Positions 16,219 to 26,148 of a stretch of DNA of 64,000 nucleotides are shown in pieces. Position 1 is the first letter of the stretch; each line of letters opens with the position of its first letter. Both the position numbers and the translations under genes were made by a program. The notes under the pieces are model-generated. The model worked only from the letters and a program-made list of their open reading frames with translations. It did no database searches and was not told where the DNA came from. Source of the stretch: a bacterium 1XD21-70 (GTDB lineage Bacteria > Bacillota > Clostridia > Lachnospirales > Lachnospiraceae); contig RAYB01000005.1 in the NCBI GenBank assembly GCA_003669055.1, positions 1 to 64,000 of the forward strand, in the 5' to 3' direction.

Positions 16219-16242
16219 ATTTTTGTGGACTGTGGGAGAAAA

Positions 16243-17238
16243 ATGGAAAAAGTATTAGTGATTGCGGAAGCAGGTGTTAATCATAACGGAAATATTGAAA
16301 TCGCCAAAAAGCTTATTGATGCAGCCAAAGAATGCGGTGCAGATGTGGTAAAGTTCCAGACGTTTAATCCTGAAAAAATAGCATCGAAATATGCAAAAAT
16401 GGCAGAGTATCAAAAAGAGAATCTGAAGCTTGAAGAATCCCAAAGGGAGATGCTTGGCAAACTGACCCTAAAAAAGGAGGAATATTTGGAACTTGCCGAG
16501 TATTGCCACGATATAGGGATTCAATTTCTTTCTACGCCATTTGAAATAGAAAGCGTTCGGTTTTTGAACGATATTCAGGATATTTGGAAAATTCCATCCG
16601 GCGAGATTACCAATTACCCATATATGGTAGAAATTGCTAAGACAGGGAAAGATGTGATTTTATCGACGGGAATGAGTACTCTGGAGGAAGTGGAGGAAGC
16701 TTTCATAGTTTTAAAAAGCAATGGGGCGGGAAAGATAACGTTACTTCATTGTACGACAAACTATCCCACTCCCATGAAAGATGTCAATCTCAAGGCGATG
16801 TTGACATTGAAGGAACATTTTGGCTATCCGGTAGGATATTCGGATCACACAAAAGGTATTGAAGTTCCAATTGCGGCGGTTGCAATGGGTGCTGAGGTGA
16901 TCGAAAAGCATTTTACATTAGATAGAAACATGGAAGGACCCGACCATAAGGCTAGCCTTGAACCAGATGAACTGAAAGCGATGGTGAGGGCTATCAGGAA
17001 TATTGAAATGGCTTTAGGGGATGGTATAAAAGTTCCGTCAGAATCAGAAAAGCGCAATATCGAAGTAGTTCGGAAGAGCATCATTGCTTCCCAAAAGATA
17101 TGCGTAGGAGAAAAATTATCACAAGACAATATTACGACAAAACGCCCTGGGACAGGCATTAGCCCTATGCGGTGGAACGAGGTGATAGGAACTCTTGCGA
17201 TACGGAATTTTGAAGAGGATGAACTGATTGAAATATGA
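16243..17238 (+). CDS. legI: N,N'-diacetyllegionaminate synthase, NeuB family
   Basis: A 331-residue NeuB-type synthase condensing phosphoenolpyruvate with a 6-carbon amino sugar to form a nine-carbon nonulosonate. The N-terminal TIM barrel has VIAEAGVNHNGNIEIAKKLI, DVVKFQTFNPEKIAS, IPSGEITNYPYM and GYSDHTKGIEVPIAAVAMGA. A C-terminal antifreeze-like domain begins near residue 275 (RKSIIASQKICVGEKLS) and includes RPGTGISPMRW. ATG 16243 with GGGAG just upstream is preferred over GTG 16225. Which nonulosonate is made is inferred from its LegC and PtmE neighbours. Confidence 0.9.
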   Translation: MEKVLVIAEAGVNHNGNIEIAKKLIDAAKECGADVVKFQTFNPEKIASKYAKMAEYQKENLKLEESQREMLGKLTLKKEEYLELAEYCHDIGIQFLSTPFEIESVRFLNDIQDIWKIPSGEITNYPYMVEIAKTGKDVILSTGMSTLEEVEEAFIVLKSNGAGKITLLHCTTNYPTPMKDVNLKAMLTLKEHFGYPVGYSDHTKGIEVPIAAVAMGAEVIEKHFTLDRNMEGPDHKASLEPDELKAMVRAIRNIEMALGDGIKVPSESEKRNIEVVRKSIIASQKICVGEKLSQDNITTKRPGTGISPMRWNEVIGTLAIRNFEEDELIEI

Positions 17239-18377
17239 AGAAGATTGCGATAGTAACAGCAACAAGAGCCGAATATGGAATTCTTATTCCCCTAATTCAT
17301 GCAATAAGAAATAAACCTGAATTGGAATTGAAACTTTTAGTAACAGGAACTCATTTGTCTGAAAAGTATGGTATGACGGTTCAGATAATAGAAGAAGATA
17401 GTATTCCGATTGCAGAACGTATTCCCATTCTGGAAGAAGGGAATACACCATATGATATATCACTGACTATGGCAAATGCTATAAGAGGATTTGCGAAATA
17501 TTTTCAAAAAGAAAAACCAGATATGGTAGTGATACTTGGGGACAGAACAGAAATGCTTGGGATAGCATCCGTTGCAATGAATGAGAGGATCCCTATTGCT
17601 CATATACATGGTGGAGAGATAACGCAAGGAGCTATTGATGATTGTGTACGTCATGCACTTACCAAAATGAGTTATTTACATTTTACTGCAATGGAACCAT
17701 ATCGAAAACGGGTTATTCAGTTGGGGGAGGCGCCTTCACGAGTATTTAATGTGGGGGCTTTGGGAGTAGAAAATATCCTGAAAATGGAACTTTTGAAAGA
17801 AACTGAGGCAAGAAAAAGAGCGGGTATTCCACAAAGTGTGAAGTATTCTGTTGTAACCTTTCATCCAGTAACATTAGAAAACAATACGGTTAATGATCAA
17901 GCAATAGAATTGTGCAAGGCAATGCAAAAAAGGAATGATATTTTTTATTTGATTACAGGTGCAAATGCGGATGCTGGCGGAGATACCGTCAATCATATTT
18001 TTCAAAAGTTCGCAAAGAAATGCAATAATTGTAGGTTCGATAATAATTTAGGTACATTGCTTTATTTGAGTGTTGTAAAATATGCAGATTTTGTTTTGGG
18101 AAATTCTTCTAGCGGAATATTAGAGGCTCCTGTTTTTGGAACTCCCACTGTCAATATTGGAGACAGGCAACGGGGAAGAATTATGCCCGAGACGGTTATC
18201 AATTGCAAACCAGAATGTAATGAAATTTTGCAGGCAATCCGACAAGCAAATGAAATGATACATGTGTCTTCAATATTATATGGGAAAGGAGATACTTCTG
18301 AAAGAATAACGAATATTATAACGGATTTCCTTATGAACGATAAAATATGTTTAAAAAAAGAATTTTATGATAGGTGA
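17235..18377 (+). CDS. legG: Hydrolysing nucleotide-sugar 2-epimerase, NeuC/LegG family
   Basis: A 380-residue GT-B-fold enzyme. KKIAIVTATRAEYGILIPLI at the start, KPDMVVILGDRTEMLGIASV (about residues 94-113), PIAHIHGGEITQGAIDD and FVLGNSSSGILEAPVFGTP (about 284-302) are diagnostic of UDP-GlcNAc 2-epimerases that release the nucleotide. LegG makes free 2,4-diacetamido-2,4,6-trideoxymannose for the synthase. Its ATG overlaps the stop of the synthase (ATGA), indicating translational coupling. Confidence 0.9.
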   Translation: MKKIAIVTATRAEYGILIPLIHAIRNKPELELKLLVTGTHLSEKYGMTVQIIEEDSIPIAERIPILEEGNTPYDISLTMANAIRGFAKYFQKEKPDMVVILGDRTEMLGIASVAMNERIPIAHIHGGEITQGAIDDCVRHALTKMSYLHFTAMEPYRKRVIQLGEAPSRVFNVGALGVENILKMELLKETEARKRAGIPQSVKYSVVTFHPVTLENNTVNDQAIELCKAMQKRNDIFYLITGANADAGGDTVNHIFQKFAKKCNNCRFDNNLGTLLYLSVVKYADFVLGNSSSGILEAPVFGTPTVNIGDRQRGRIMPETVINCKPECNEILQAIRQANEMIHVSSILYGKGDTSERITNIITDFLMNDKICLKKEFYDR

Positions 18378-18381
18378 CAAT

Positions 18382-19071
18382 ATGAAAAAAGTAGCTATTA
18401 TCCCAGCAAGGTCTGGTTCAAAAGGCTTAAAGGATAAAAATATACAAAAACTTTGTGAAAAACCATTATTAGTTTATTCTGTGGAAGCGGCATTGAAAGC
18501 AGAAATCTTTGATTGTGTTATTCTGAGCACGGATTCTAAGTTATATGCCTCTGTCGCAGCGGATTATAATATTAAAGTTATGTATAGAGATGAAACTCTT
18601 GCGAGTGATGATGCCTCTACATATGATGTTATAAAAGATTTGTTGTCGAGGCTTGAGGAAAAGTATGATTACTTTGCTCTGTTACAGCCTACTTCTCCTA
18701 TGAGAGATGAAAACCATGTAAAGGAAGCCGTTCGGTTATTTGAAAACCAGTATGATAAATTTGATTTTCTTGTTTCGGTAAAAAAAGCGGAGTATACAAG
18801 TTCTTTGGTGAAACCGATTGATGAAGATAATAGTTTGAAATTTTTTTGTGATGATTTTTCTAATTATAAACGTCAGCTTTATGATGAATATAGCCCAAAT
18901 GGGGCTATTTTTATTGGCAAAACAGATAAATATATGGAGCATAAACATTTTTATGGATCCAGAAGTCTGGCATATAAAATGAATGACTTTGATTCTGTTG
19001 ATATAGACACGATATTAGATTACGAACTTGCTAAGATCTGTATGAGGAAGAAACTATCAGGAGAATGGTAG
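18382..19071 (+). CDS. legF: CMP-nonulosonate cytidylyltransferase, NeuA/LegF family
   Basis: A 229-residue cytidylyltransferase that activates the finished nine-carbon sugar with CTP for transfer. The nucleotide-binding start reads AIIPARSGSKGLKDKNIQ, followed by CVILSTDSKLYASVA, YFALLQPTSPMRDENHV and DSVDIDTILDYELAK at the end, the region with the metal-binding aspartates. ATG 18382 with AGGTGA five bases upstream is preferred over 18367, which would overlap the previous gene. It completes the five-step Leg set. Confidence 0.9.
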   Translation: MKKVAIIPARSGSKGLKDKNIQKLCEKPLLVYSVEAALKAEIFDCVILSTDSKLYASVAADYNIKVMYRDETLASDDASTYDVIKDLLSRLEEKYDYFALLQPTSPMRDENHVKEAVRLFENQYDKFDFLVSVKKAEYTSSLVKPIDEDNSLKFFCDDFSNYKRQLYDEYSPNGAIFIGKTDKYMEHKHFYGSRSLAYKMNDFDSVDIDTILDYELAKICMRKKLSGEW

Positions 19072-19178
19072 AACTTCATTGTGATAAGACATAGAAAAGA
19101 ATATTTCTTGCCAAAGACATATTGTAATTGTTAATGATATTATTTTGTTTTAGCTGTCCATTATGGGAGGAAGATGAC

Positions 19179-21681
19179 ATGAGCCTTATGCCTGTTGTTG
19201 TATTTTTGATATTTGTAGCTTTTTTAATCTTTATAAATCTAATAAAATCCCGTCATTCCGATAATGCTGCAATTAAGAAGGTTGTGAGAAATGCAGAAAT
19301 TATGGGAGTAATAATTTATTTTATATTTATATTGATAATATTGGGAATGCATGTATTGGAGGCATCTAGGGTCAAGAGTGGGGAGGTTCCTGGTTTGGAA
19401 TATCAGGTAAAAAATGGGACTGTTAAATTGAAATGGAGTGCTATAGACAAAGAAGATGATTATTATTTGACAATATTACAGGATGGAATAGAATTGGAGT
19501 CTTTATGGGTATCCGGAACCAGTTATTCTGTTCCGGATATATTTGACGGCAACATTATTACATTTCGAGTTGCGGCATCTGGAAAGTCAGGAGTTTCTGT
19601 TGATTATGTGAAGGAGTATGAAGTACAGCCCCTTCTTCTTAATCCTTTTGGTAAAGTAAATAGCGGGGAAATAATGTTCAGCTGGGATATAACTTACCTG
19701 GCTGATTCTTATTATCTGGAGATTATTTCATTAGATGATGAAAAGATACAGCAGATTTATGTTCCGGAAAGAAAGGCGAGTGTACAAGTCAGTGATTTGC
19801 AACCAGGAAAATATAAATGGGCGGTAACTCCAGAAACGGCAGAAGGTTTGAAAGGGAGAGCGAGCGATTGGGCTTATTTTGAAGTTTCTGATATAGAACA
19901 ACAAGCGGAAAACATATTAGGAGTGGAAAAAAGCGGATTAGTATCCATGTTAAATACTTCTTTGACATATCCTGAGGCAGCCGTGATTGGGCCAGATGGT
20001 GCGCTATATGTTTCGGATACGCACTCTAATGTGATTCGCAGATGTAAAGACGGAATCAATGAAATATATGTGGGAACGCTTGTTGCGGGGAAAAGTAAGA
20101 ATGGGTTTAGAAATCAATATGAAATCAATCGCCCAGCAGATATTGTATTTGACCATGAGGGAAATATGTTTTTTAGCGATTATAATAATTGCCGAATATG
20201 TAAAGTGGAATATGGTACAGGTGAGATTTCTCCTGTCTGGGAACATGGGGAGACTGTGAAAAATTTTTATATAGAAAGCGATGGAAGTTTTACTATTTTA
20301 TGTAATGGTGGAAAAATTGTCAATAGTGCCTTAGGCGAAATTGTTTATGATGGATGCATATTAGGAAATCCTGTTGCATTGATTAAGAATGGAAGGAAAA
20401 CCATTATCTTAGATGGAGGAAGGAAAGATATTGAACCAAAACTTATTCTTTTAGTAGATAATAAATTTGAAAATAGTGTCTTATGTGCCCCCTATTCTTC
20501 CGCATTATTTAAGGATAAAGATGGTAACCTTTATGTTGGGGAACATACAGCCATTTTTAAACTAGATTGGGAATTGAAAAAGCAAAATCTAAATGGAAAT
20601 TATGCAAATATTACTTATATTACTCAAGGAGAAGGGGAAACTCTTCTGGTTACAGATTCAGATGCAGGGGGGGGTATATAGTGTAGACAAATACAGTGGA
20701 GAAAAGACTTTATTGGTTGGCTCAAAATCAATATCGTCAGCAGTTGTTGAAATAGAAGAAAGGGATAACTATTTATATTTTTTGGATAATCAATCAGGAG
20801 TTGTCTGGAGATATAATGGGAACAATGGAACAACTGAAAGGTTTATTGGAAACGGAAAGAATGAATTGGCAGCGCTTGGCTGCAATCGATTAGAAACAGG
20901 ACTGTTTTATCCAGGTGGGCTTACTACAGATAATGAGGGGAATTTTTATATTTCGGAGCAGCATCATATTCTTAAAATAAATAAAGAAGGAAATGTGGAA
21001 TTATTTGCAGGAAGAGGAGATTTCGGATATCAGGATGGAACCGCGGAGGAAGCTTTGTTTCAGTCAATCAGAGGCATTTCGTTCGATGATGAAAGCCAGA
21101 CACTTTATGTGGCGGATACCTATAATAATAGAATCAGAAGAATTAAAGACGGAGTAGTTTCTACAGTGGCAGGAAACGGAATGCAAGGAGAACTGGTGTT
21201 TGGTGTTCCTGCGACAAGCAGTCCTTTGAACCGGCCACATGATGTTATTATCGAAGACGGTCAGATTTACATTTCTGATTCCTGGAATAATACAGTTGCA
21301 AGGATTGACGAAAATGGAATACTCAGTCCTGTTGCGGGAGAGCCAATTTATAAAATTTATCAAGGGGAAGGAAAATATTTCGGCGATGGGAAAGATGCAC
21401 AGAAAGCGGGTCTGAACACACCATTAAACATGGATTATCACAATGGCGTTCTTTACATTGTGGATTCATTCAATAATCGGATAAGAGTAGTTGCTGATGG
21501 TAAAATAGACACAATTATAGGATCCGATCAAAAAGGTTACGATCCGGAAAACAGTATGATTTTGAATTTCCCTTCTGCTGTTTATGTCAATGATGATTAT
21601 ATATATGTGGCAGATACAGGAAATTATCTTGTTCGTAGATATAAGAGAGAATTTTTAGAGACGCCAAAAGTAGTAAATTAG
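19179..21681 (+). pseudogene. Membrane-anchored Fn3-like/NHL beta-propeller protein, split by a G8 tract
   Basis: Two hydrophobic N-terminal segments (about residues 4-22 and 45-63) precede two beta-sandwich, fibronectin-like repeats (about 70-145 and 150-235) and a long NHL-repeat propeller (GLVSMLNTSLTYPEAAVIGP, GALYVSDTHSNVIRRCKDG, later TLYVADTYNNRIRRIKDG and YIYVADTGNYLVRRYKRE). The frame ends at 20681, just after eight Gs at 20667-20674. With seven Gs it would continue without a break to 21681, giving about 835 residues. NHL propellers bind proteins, carbohydrate or RNA; an extracytoplasmic scaffold role in polysaccharide export is only a guess. GGGAGG precedes ATG 19179. It may be phase-variable instead of dead. 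Confidence 0.75.
20667..20674 (+). repeat. G8 tract that breaks the NHL-repeat gene
   Basis: Eight consecutive Gs. The upstream frame reads Asp-Ala-Gly-Gly-Gly-Ile-stop. Removing one G gives Asp-Ala-Gly-Gly-Val-Tyr-Ser-Val and joins the two halves of the propeller. Confidence 0.85.
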
Positions 21682-21720
21682 TGAAGATACAACGGTTCAG
21701 CGGATAGGGGACATTATTGA

Positions 21721-22023
21721 GTGAAAAAGGGAGCAATCTTCAAAGAGCAATTTTACTCCACAGCCTTTCCCGGGCAGATGCTTGGGGAGGCTTCTAAGGT
21801 GGTGTCACTACACGGCATGAATAGCGATTCAATAGAACTAATTTCCTTTGAAGAGATTGGAGTAAGAGAGGTATCCCTTGTTGGAATATTGGGTTTGTTT
21901 TCCGTTTCCCATGATAAGGCATTGATGATTTCCTTGGTGATTTTTAGTGCGCAAATCGCTTTCGCTATGATCGGGGGAATACTTGTATTGTCTGACTCAA
22001 TGAAAGGAATGGAGCAACGATGA
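21721..22023 (+). pseudogene. Internally deleted remnant of a flippase-like (LPG synthase TM) protein
   Basis: The 100-residue frame aligns with two separate parts of the intact protein at 31862-32842. QFYSTAFPGQMLGEASKVV matches QFFSTVLPGQLFGEMSKIA, and EEIGVREVSLVGILGLFSV matches GGLGVREVSVTGFLGLFAV. About 150 residues between these motifs, and the first 80 residues, are missing. A GTG start has no clear ribosome site. It is a deletion derivative that is unlikely to function. Confidence 0.75.
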
Positions 22024-23939
22024 GATCTCATGTACTGACAAAAAAGGAAGCTATAGTTCGGTATATAACGGTATTGATTGTTTGTTTTTTCGCCTTATAT
22101 GCCATACTTCCCATGATTTTATTGGGAAAAGATTATATCTTTACCATCCATGACGGATTGGACAGCTATGCCGGGATGGTACAAATGATTCATGAAAAGC
22201 GTCTGTACTTCCATATGAATCAAAAAATGCCGGTAATGAATGGAGTGGAAGGCAAATATTTCTTTATGACCTATACACTTTATGATTTTTTGAATTGTAT
22301 GTTTGGCTTTATGACAGGACAGATCGCCACTAGGATTCTCAGCGTATTTCTCGGCTTTTTTTCTATGGAATACCTTTTAAAGAGAATCTTTCCATCAAGA
22401 AGTCCGATAGAAACCGATTTGCTCTATCTGATTTCCATTGCCTATGCGATTACTCCATGTGCTCCAAACCGGTCAATCGCTTATGCCTTCTTGCCATGTG
22501 TGATCTATCTGTTTTTGGAGTTGGCGGAAAGAAGGAAATTTTCTTATTTAGTATTTTTGGCATGTTTATGCCCGGTATTTTCCTGTTTTGATGCTGTCCT
22601 GATATTCGTGATTATTCTATGGTTTCTGTTTGCTCTTATCTTATGTTTAAAAGATAAAAAAATAAATGTTAATTTGGTTGTGGCACTTCTGCTGATGGGT
22701 GTATCTGCCATGCTGGTAAATATAAACTATGTAAGGATTGCATTCTGTGCAGGTGAGACTAATCGAAGTATTCTCGTCGTTGGAAACAGTATTTTTAATT
22801 GGACATTATTTGAAGATTTTTTATTCAATGGTCAATATCATGCCCCGGCACTTCATGGATATCTTTTGCTGCCAGTTATTTTAATTGCTATCAGTTATGC
22901 CTTATTCCAATATAGAAAAGATAGAAAGAATATAGAAAATAAATATATCGTAGCTTTTGCGGTTGGATTATTCTTGTGGCTTTTTTCTGCATTCATTAAA
23001 GCTTTTCAAGAGTCTGGTTTTGGTGTGGGGATATTGCTGATTGATGGAGTTGGGTGGGGGCGTCTGGTAGAACTGATGCGCATTGTCTGGTATCTCATAT
23101 TCGCGGCATTGATATTTTTTGTTCCTTCTGAAAGAACATTCAGCAAGGCCGGTGTGCTTCTGGGAATATTAATTTTGGGAATTCTTATATGGGGAATGTC
23201 AATATATTTTCATGAAGTTGGCTATCCGGCAGGAGGCATTCTGATCAATGGGGAGAGGGTAAATCGATATCGGAAATATTTACGTATCCTTTTCCTGCTT
23301 ATTTTTAGTGTAGGAATTTTTTCAGGTATTTCAAAAAGGATATTAAATATTATACTATATGCTTTGCTTTTGTTTCAGTTGTCTTATATTGCAGTTGCCA
23401 GTACGACCTATAATGATACAGGAATTACAGTTGTTTCCAAAGTGTTTCATTTATGGAATGATGAATCTATTAATTTCAGGGAGTTTTTTTCAGAAGATTT
23501 GTTTCAGGAGATTCAGGAGGATATTCACTATGATAATGAAACGGTAGCTGCCTATGGATATCACCCATCAGTTTTACTTTATAATGGATTTAATACTTTA
23601 GATGGGTATTTAACGGTTCATTCGATGGAATATCAGTTACAGTTTCGAGAAATTATAGCCCCCACTTTAGAGAGAGTCGAGAGTTGGAAAAATTACTATG
23701 ACGGATGGGGCGGGAGGATGTATCTGTATGGATATGGAGAGTTGAGTTATGAACCAACGAGAAACAAGGAAACAGAGCCGACACCTCTTTATATTGATGT
23801 GGAAGCTTTCAAAAAATATGGCGGAACCTATATTCTGTCCCGGGCGGAGATTGCCAATGCAAAAGAATTAGGGATTACTTTGGTAAAGGATTATGATAGG
23901 GAAGACAGCCTCTACCATATTTATCTTTATAAAGTATAG
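22020..23939 (+). CDS. Large multi-pass membrane protein, DUF6044/YkoS-like
   Basis: A 639-residue membrane protein with about a dozen segments and a C-terminal extracytoplasmic domain of about 150 residues (from roughly residue 485). The early loop YIFTIHDGLDSYAGMVQMIH and MNGVEGKYFFMTYTLYDFLN resembles the DUF6044 (Bacillus YkoS-like) family, which has a GT-C-like architecture with acidic residues in the first loop. It may transfer sugars from a lipid carrier outside the membrane. Function is not established. The start overlaps the preceding remnant. Confidence 0.6.
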   Translation: MRSHVLTKKEAIVRYITVLIVCFFALYAILPMILLGKDYIFTIHDGLDSYAGMVQMIHEKRLYFHMNQKMPVMNGVEGKYFFMTYTLYDFLNCMFGFMTGQIATRILSVFLGFFSMEYLLKRIFPSRSPIETDLLYLISIAYAITPCAPNRSIAYAFLPCVIYLFLELAERRKFSYLVFLACLCPVFSCFDAVLIFVIILWFLFALILCLKDKKINVNLVVALLLMGVSAMLVNINYVRIAFCAGETNRSILVVGNSIFNWTLFEDFLFNGQYHAPALHGYLLLPVILIAISYALFQYRKDRKNIENKYIVAFAVGLFLWLFSAFIKAFQESGFGVGILLIDGVGWGRLVELMRIVWYLIFAALIFFVPSERTFSKAGVLLGILILGILIWGMSIYFHEVGYPAGGILINGERVNRYRKYLRILFLLIFSVGIFSGISKRILNIILYALLLFQLSYIAVASTTYNDTGITVVSKVFHLWNDESINFREFFSEDLFQEIQEDIHYDNETVAAYGYHPSVLLYNGFNTLDGYLTVHSMEYQLQFREIIAPTLERVESWKNYYDGWGGRMYLYGYGELSYEPTRNKETEPTPLYIDVEAFKKYGGTYILSRAEIANAKELGITLVKDYDREDSLYHIYLYKV

Positions 23940-23994
23940 AGGAAAATGCTGAAAAAAGTTCCGGACATAAGATAGATGAATTAGGAGATCATAG

Positions 23995-25080
23995 ATGAAC
24001 AGAAAAAAATTAGATTTTGAAAAAAAGACCGTGCTTGTAACAGGATGTGCAGGATTTATTGGTTCCAACCTTATTATCCGTCTGGCCAAAAGCGGATATG
24101 GAATCAACCTGATAGGGATTGATGATTTAAATGACTATTATGATGTGGAATTAAAAAAATACAGGCTCCGGGAGATTGAAAAGGCAACGGAAAAAGCAAA
24201 AAAGGTATCGTGGAGATTTATGAAAGGAAGCATTGCGGATAAGGAATTTATCGATGAAATTTTCAAAAGATACAAACCGGAAATTGTGGTCAATCTTGCC
24301 GCACAGGCAGGGGTTCGATATTCCCTTGTAGATCCTGATTCCTACATAGAATCAAATATCATTGGCTTCTTTCATATTTTGGAAGCCTGCCGCCATACTT
24401 ATGAGAATGGTGACGGGGTGAAGCATTTCGTATATGCGTCCTCTTCTTCGGTATATGGTATGAACAAAAAGTTTCCTTACTCGACCCAGGATATGACGGA
24501 CAGTCCGGTTTCCTTATATGCAGCCACCAAAAAATCCAATGAACTAATGGCATATGCCTATAGCAAGCTTTATGGCATTCCTTGCACAGGTCTGCGTTTT
24601 TTTACGGTATTTGGACCGGCGGGAAGACCGGATATGGCGTACTTTCAATTTACAGACCAATTGCGCAGAGGTGAGACCATAAGAATTTTTAATTACGGAA
24701 ATTGTAAGCGTGATTTTACCTATATCGATGATATTGTGGAAGGGGTAGTCAGGGTAATGGCGGATATTCCTGAGGGGAGAACAGGGGAGGGCGGGGAACC
24801 CCTGCCTCCATGCAGAGTCTATAATATTGGGAACAGCAGACCGGAAAATTTGCTGGATTTCGTGGAGATTCTTCAGCAGGAATTGGTGCGGGCAAAGGTA
24901 CTGCCCTATGACTTCAATTTTGACAAACATAAGGAACTGGTGCCGATGCAGCCCGGAGATGTGCCGGTAACTTATGCAGATGTCAGTGAACTGGAACATG
25001 ATTTTGGCTTTAGGCCCAAAACGGATTTGCGTGCCGGACTAAGGGCGTTTGCAGAATGGTATCAATCATATTACGCATAA
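23995..25080 (+). CDS. UDP-glucuronate 4-epimerase-like NAD-dependent epimerase
   Basis: A 361-residue extended SDR. TVLVTGCAGFIGSNLIIRLA is the NAD-binding motif, GIDDLNDYYDVELKKYRL is typical of UDP-glucuronate epimerases, AAQAGVRYSLVDPDSYIESN follows, and the catalytic YxxxK is YAATKKSNE (about residues 170-178). RDFTYIDDIVEGVVRV and PMQPGDVPVTYADVSEL complete the family pattern. It would supply UDP-galacturonate to the polysaccharide. GGAGATC precedes ATG. A fragment of a second copy lies at 38867-39022. Confidence 0.88.
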   Translation: MNRKKLDFEKKTVLVTGCAGFIGSNLIIRLAKSGYGINLIGIDDLNDYYDVELKKYRLREIEKATEKAKKVSWRFMKGSIADKEFIDEIFKRYKPEIVVNLAAQAGVRYSLVDPDSYIESNIIGFFHILEACRHTYENGDGVKHFVYASSSSVYGMNKKFPYSTQDMTDSPVSLYAATKKSNELMAYAYSKLYGIPCTGLRFFTVFGPAGRPDMAYFQFTDQLRRGETIRIFNYGNCKRDFTYIDDIVEGVVRVMADIPEGRTGEGGEPLPPCRVYNIGNSRPENLLDFVEILQQELVRAKVLPYDFNFDKHKELVPMQPGDVPVTYADVSELEHDFGFRPKTDLRAGLRAFAEWYQSYYA

Positions 25081-25128
25081 GCACGCAGATTTTGGAATTT
25101 AGTTTTTAACGAAAGCGGAGGAAGAAAG

Positions 25129-26148
25129 ATGGCGATACAGGTGTCGGTAGTGGTGCCAGTCTATAATGAAGAGGAAAATGTGGAAGAACTTCATCGGGAA
25201 ATTTTAGATGTCTGCAGGAGAAACCAATATATTTTTGAGATCCTGTTTGTGGATGATGGCTCTTCCGATCAGACGGTCGCCCGGTGTAAAACACTTAAGC
25301 CGCTTAAGCTGATCTGTTTTCGCAAAAATTTCGGACAGACTGCGGCTATGGATGCCGGAATCAAGGCTGCCCAATATGATATCATAGCGACTATGGATGG
25401 AGACAGGCAAAACGATCCGGAGGATATTCCCCAAATGATAAGTTATTTGAAGGAACACGATTTGGATGTCGTTTCCGGATGGAGAAAAAGCAGGAAAGAT
25501 ACTTTTATGAAGCGATTTACCAGCAGAGGAGCCAATGTCTTGCGCCATGTCATTGTCCATGACGGAATCCATGACAGCGGATGTTCCCTGAAAGTATATC
25601 GGAAGGAATGCTTTCAGGGGATCAATCTGTATGGGGAGCAGCACCGGTTTATTCCGGCTATCCTGGAGGTGAAGGGGTTTAAGGTCGGAGAGGTGGTGGT
25701 CAATCACCGCCCGCGGATCTGCGGGAAGACAAAGTATAACTGGAAGCGCACCGTGAAAGGGTTCGTGGATATGTTGTCGGTATGGTTCTGGAATAAGTAT
25801 GCAAGCAGGCCCCTGCACCTTCTCGGAGGGGTGGGATTAGGATTTTTGACAGTCGGATTCCTGTGCGGCCTGTGGGCAGTGGTTCTGTTTCTTAGCGGCG
25901 CTAAGATGTCTAATAATATTTTCCCTCCCTTGCTTACGATATTTTTTGTGATTATCGGGCTTTTGCTGTTTGTATTCGGACTGATGAGCGAGGTGATGAT
26001 GAAAACCTATTATGGCCTTCATGCGGATTCTCCATATAGTATTAAGGATGTTGTAGTGACAGAAGAGGAGGAACACCCTCTGGGTGTACCAGGATGCCTA
26101 AAAAGCATAGACGAAAAAAAGAGGAATCAGGAGGAGACAGAGGGCTAA
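25129..26148 (+). CDS. GtrB-like family 2 glycosyltransferase with C-terminal membrane helices
   Basis: A 339-residue polyprenyl-phosphate glycosyltransferase. The GT-A domain has VSVVVPVYNEEENVEELHRE, ILFVDDGSSDQTV and TMDGDRQNDPEDIPQMI (the DxD-type metal site), with SGWRKSRKDTFMKR after it. Two hydrophobic segments lie at about residues 234-255 and 265-285. GtrB enzymes load a sugar on undecaprenyl phosphate, which GT-C enzymes then use outside the cell. The next gene, a GT-C-like membrane protein, overlaps it by TAATG and is the likely partner. Confidence 0.88.
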   Translation: MAIQVSVVVPVYNEEENVEELHREILDVCRRNQYIFEILFVDDGSSDQTVARCKTLKPLKLICFRKNFGQTAAMDAGIKAAQYDIIATMDGDRQNDPEDIPQMISYLKEHDLDVVSGWRKSRKDTFMKRFTSRGANVLRHVIVHDGIHDSGCSLKVYRKECFQGINLYGEQHRFIPAILEVKGFKVGEVVVNHRPRICGKTKYNWKRTVKGFVDMLSVWFWNKYASRPLHLLGGVGLGFLTVGFLCGLWAVVLFLSGAKMSNNIFPPLLTIFFVIIGLLLFVFGLMSEVMMKTYYGLHADSPYSIKDVVVTEEEEHPLGVPGCLKSIDEKKRNQEETEG

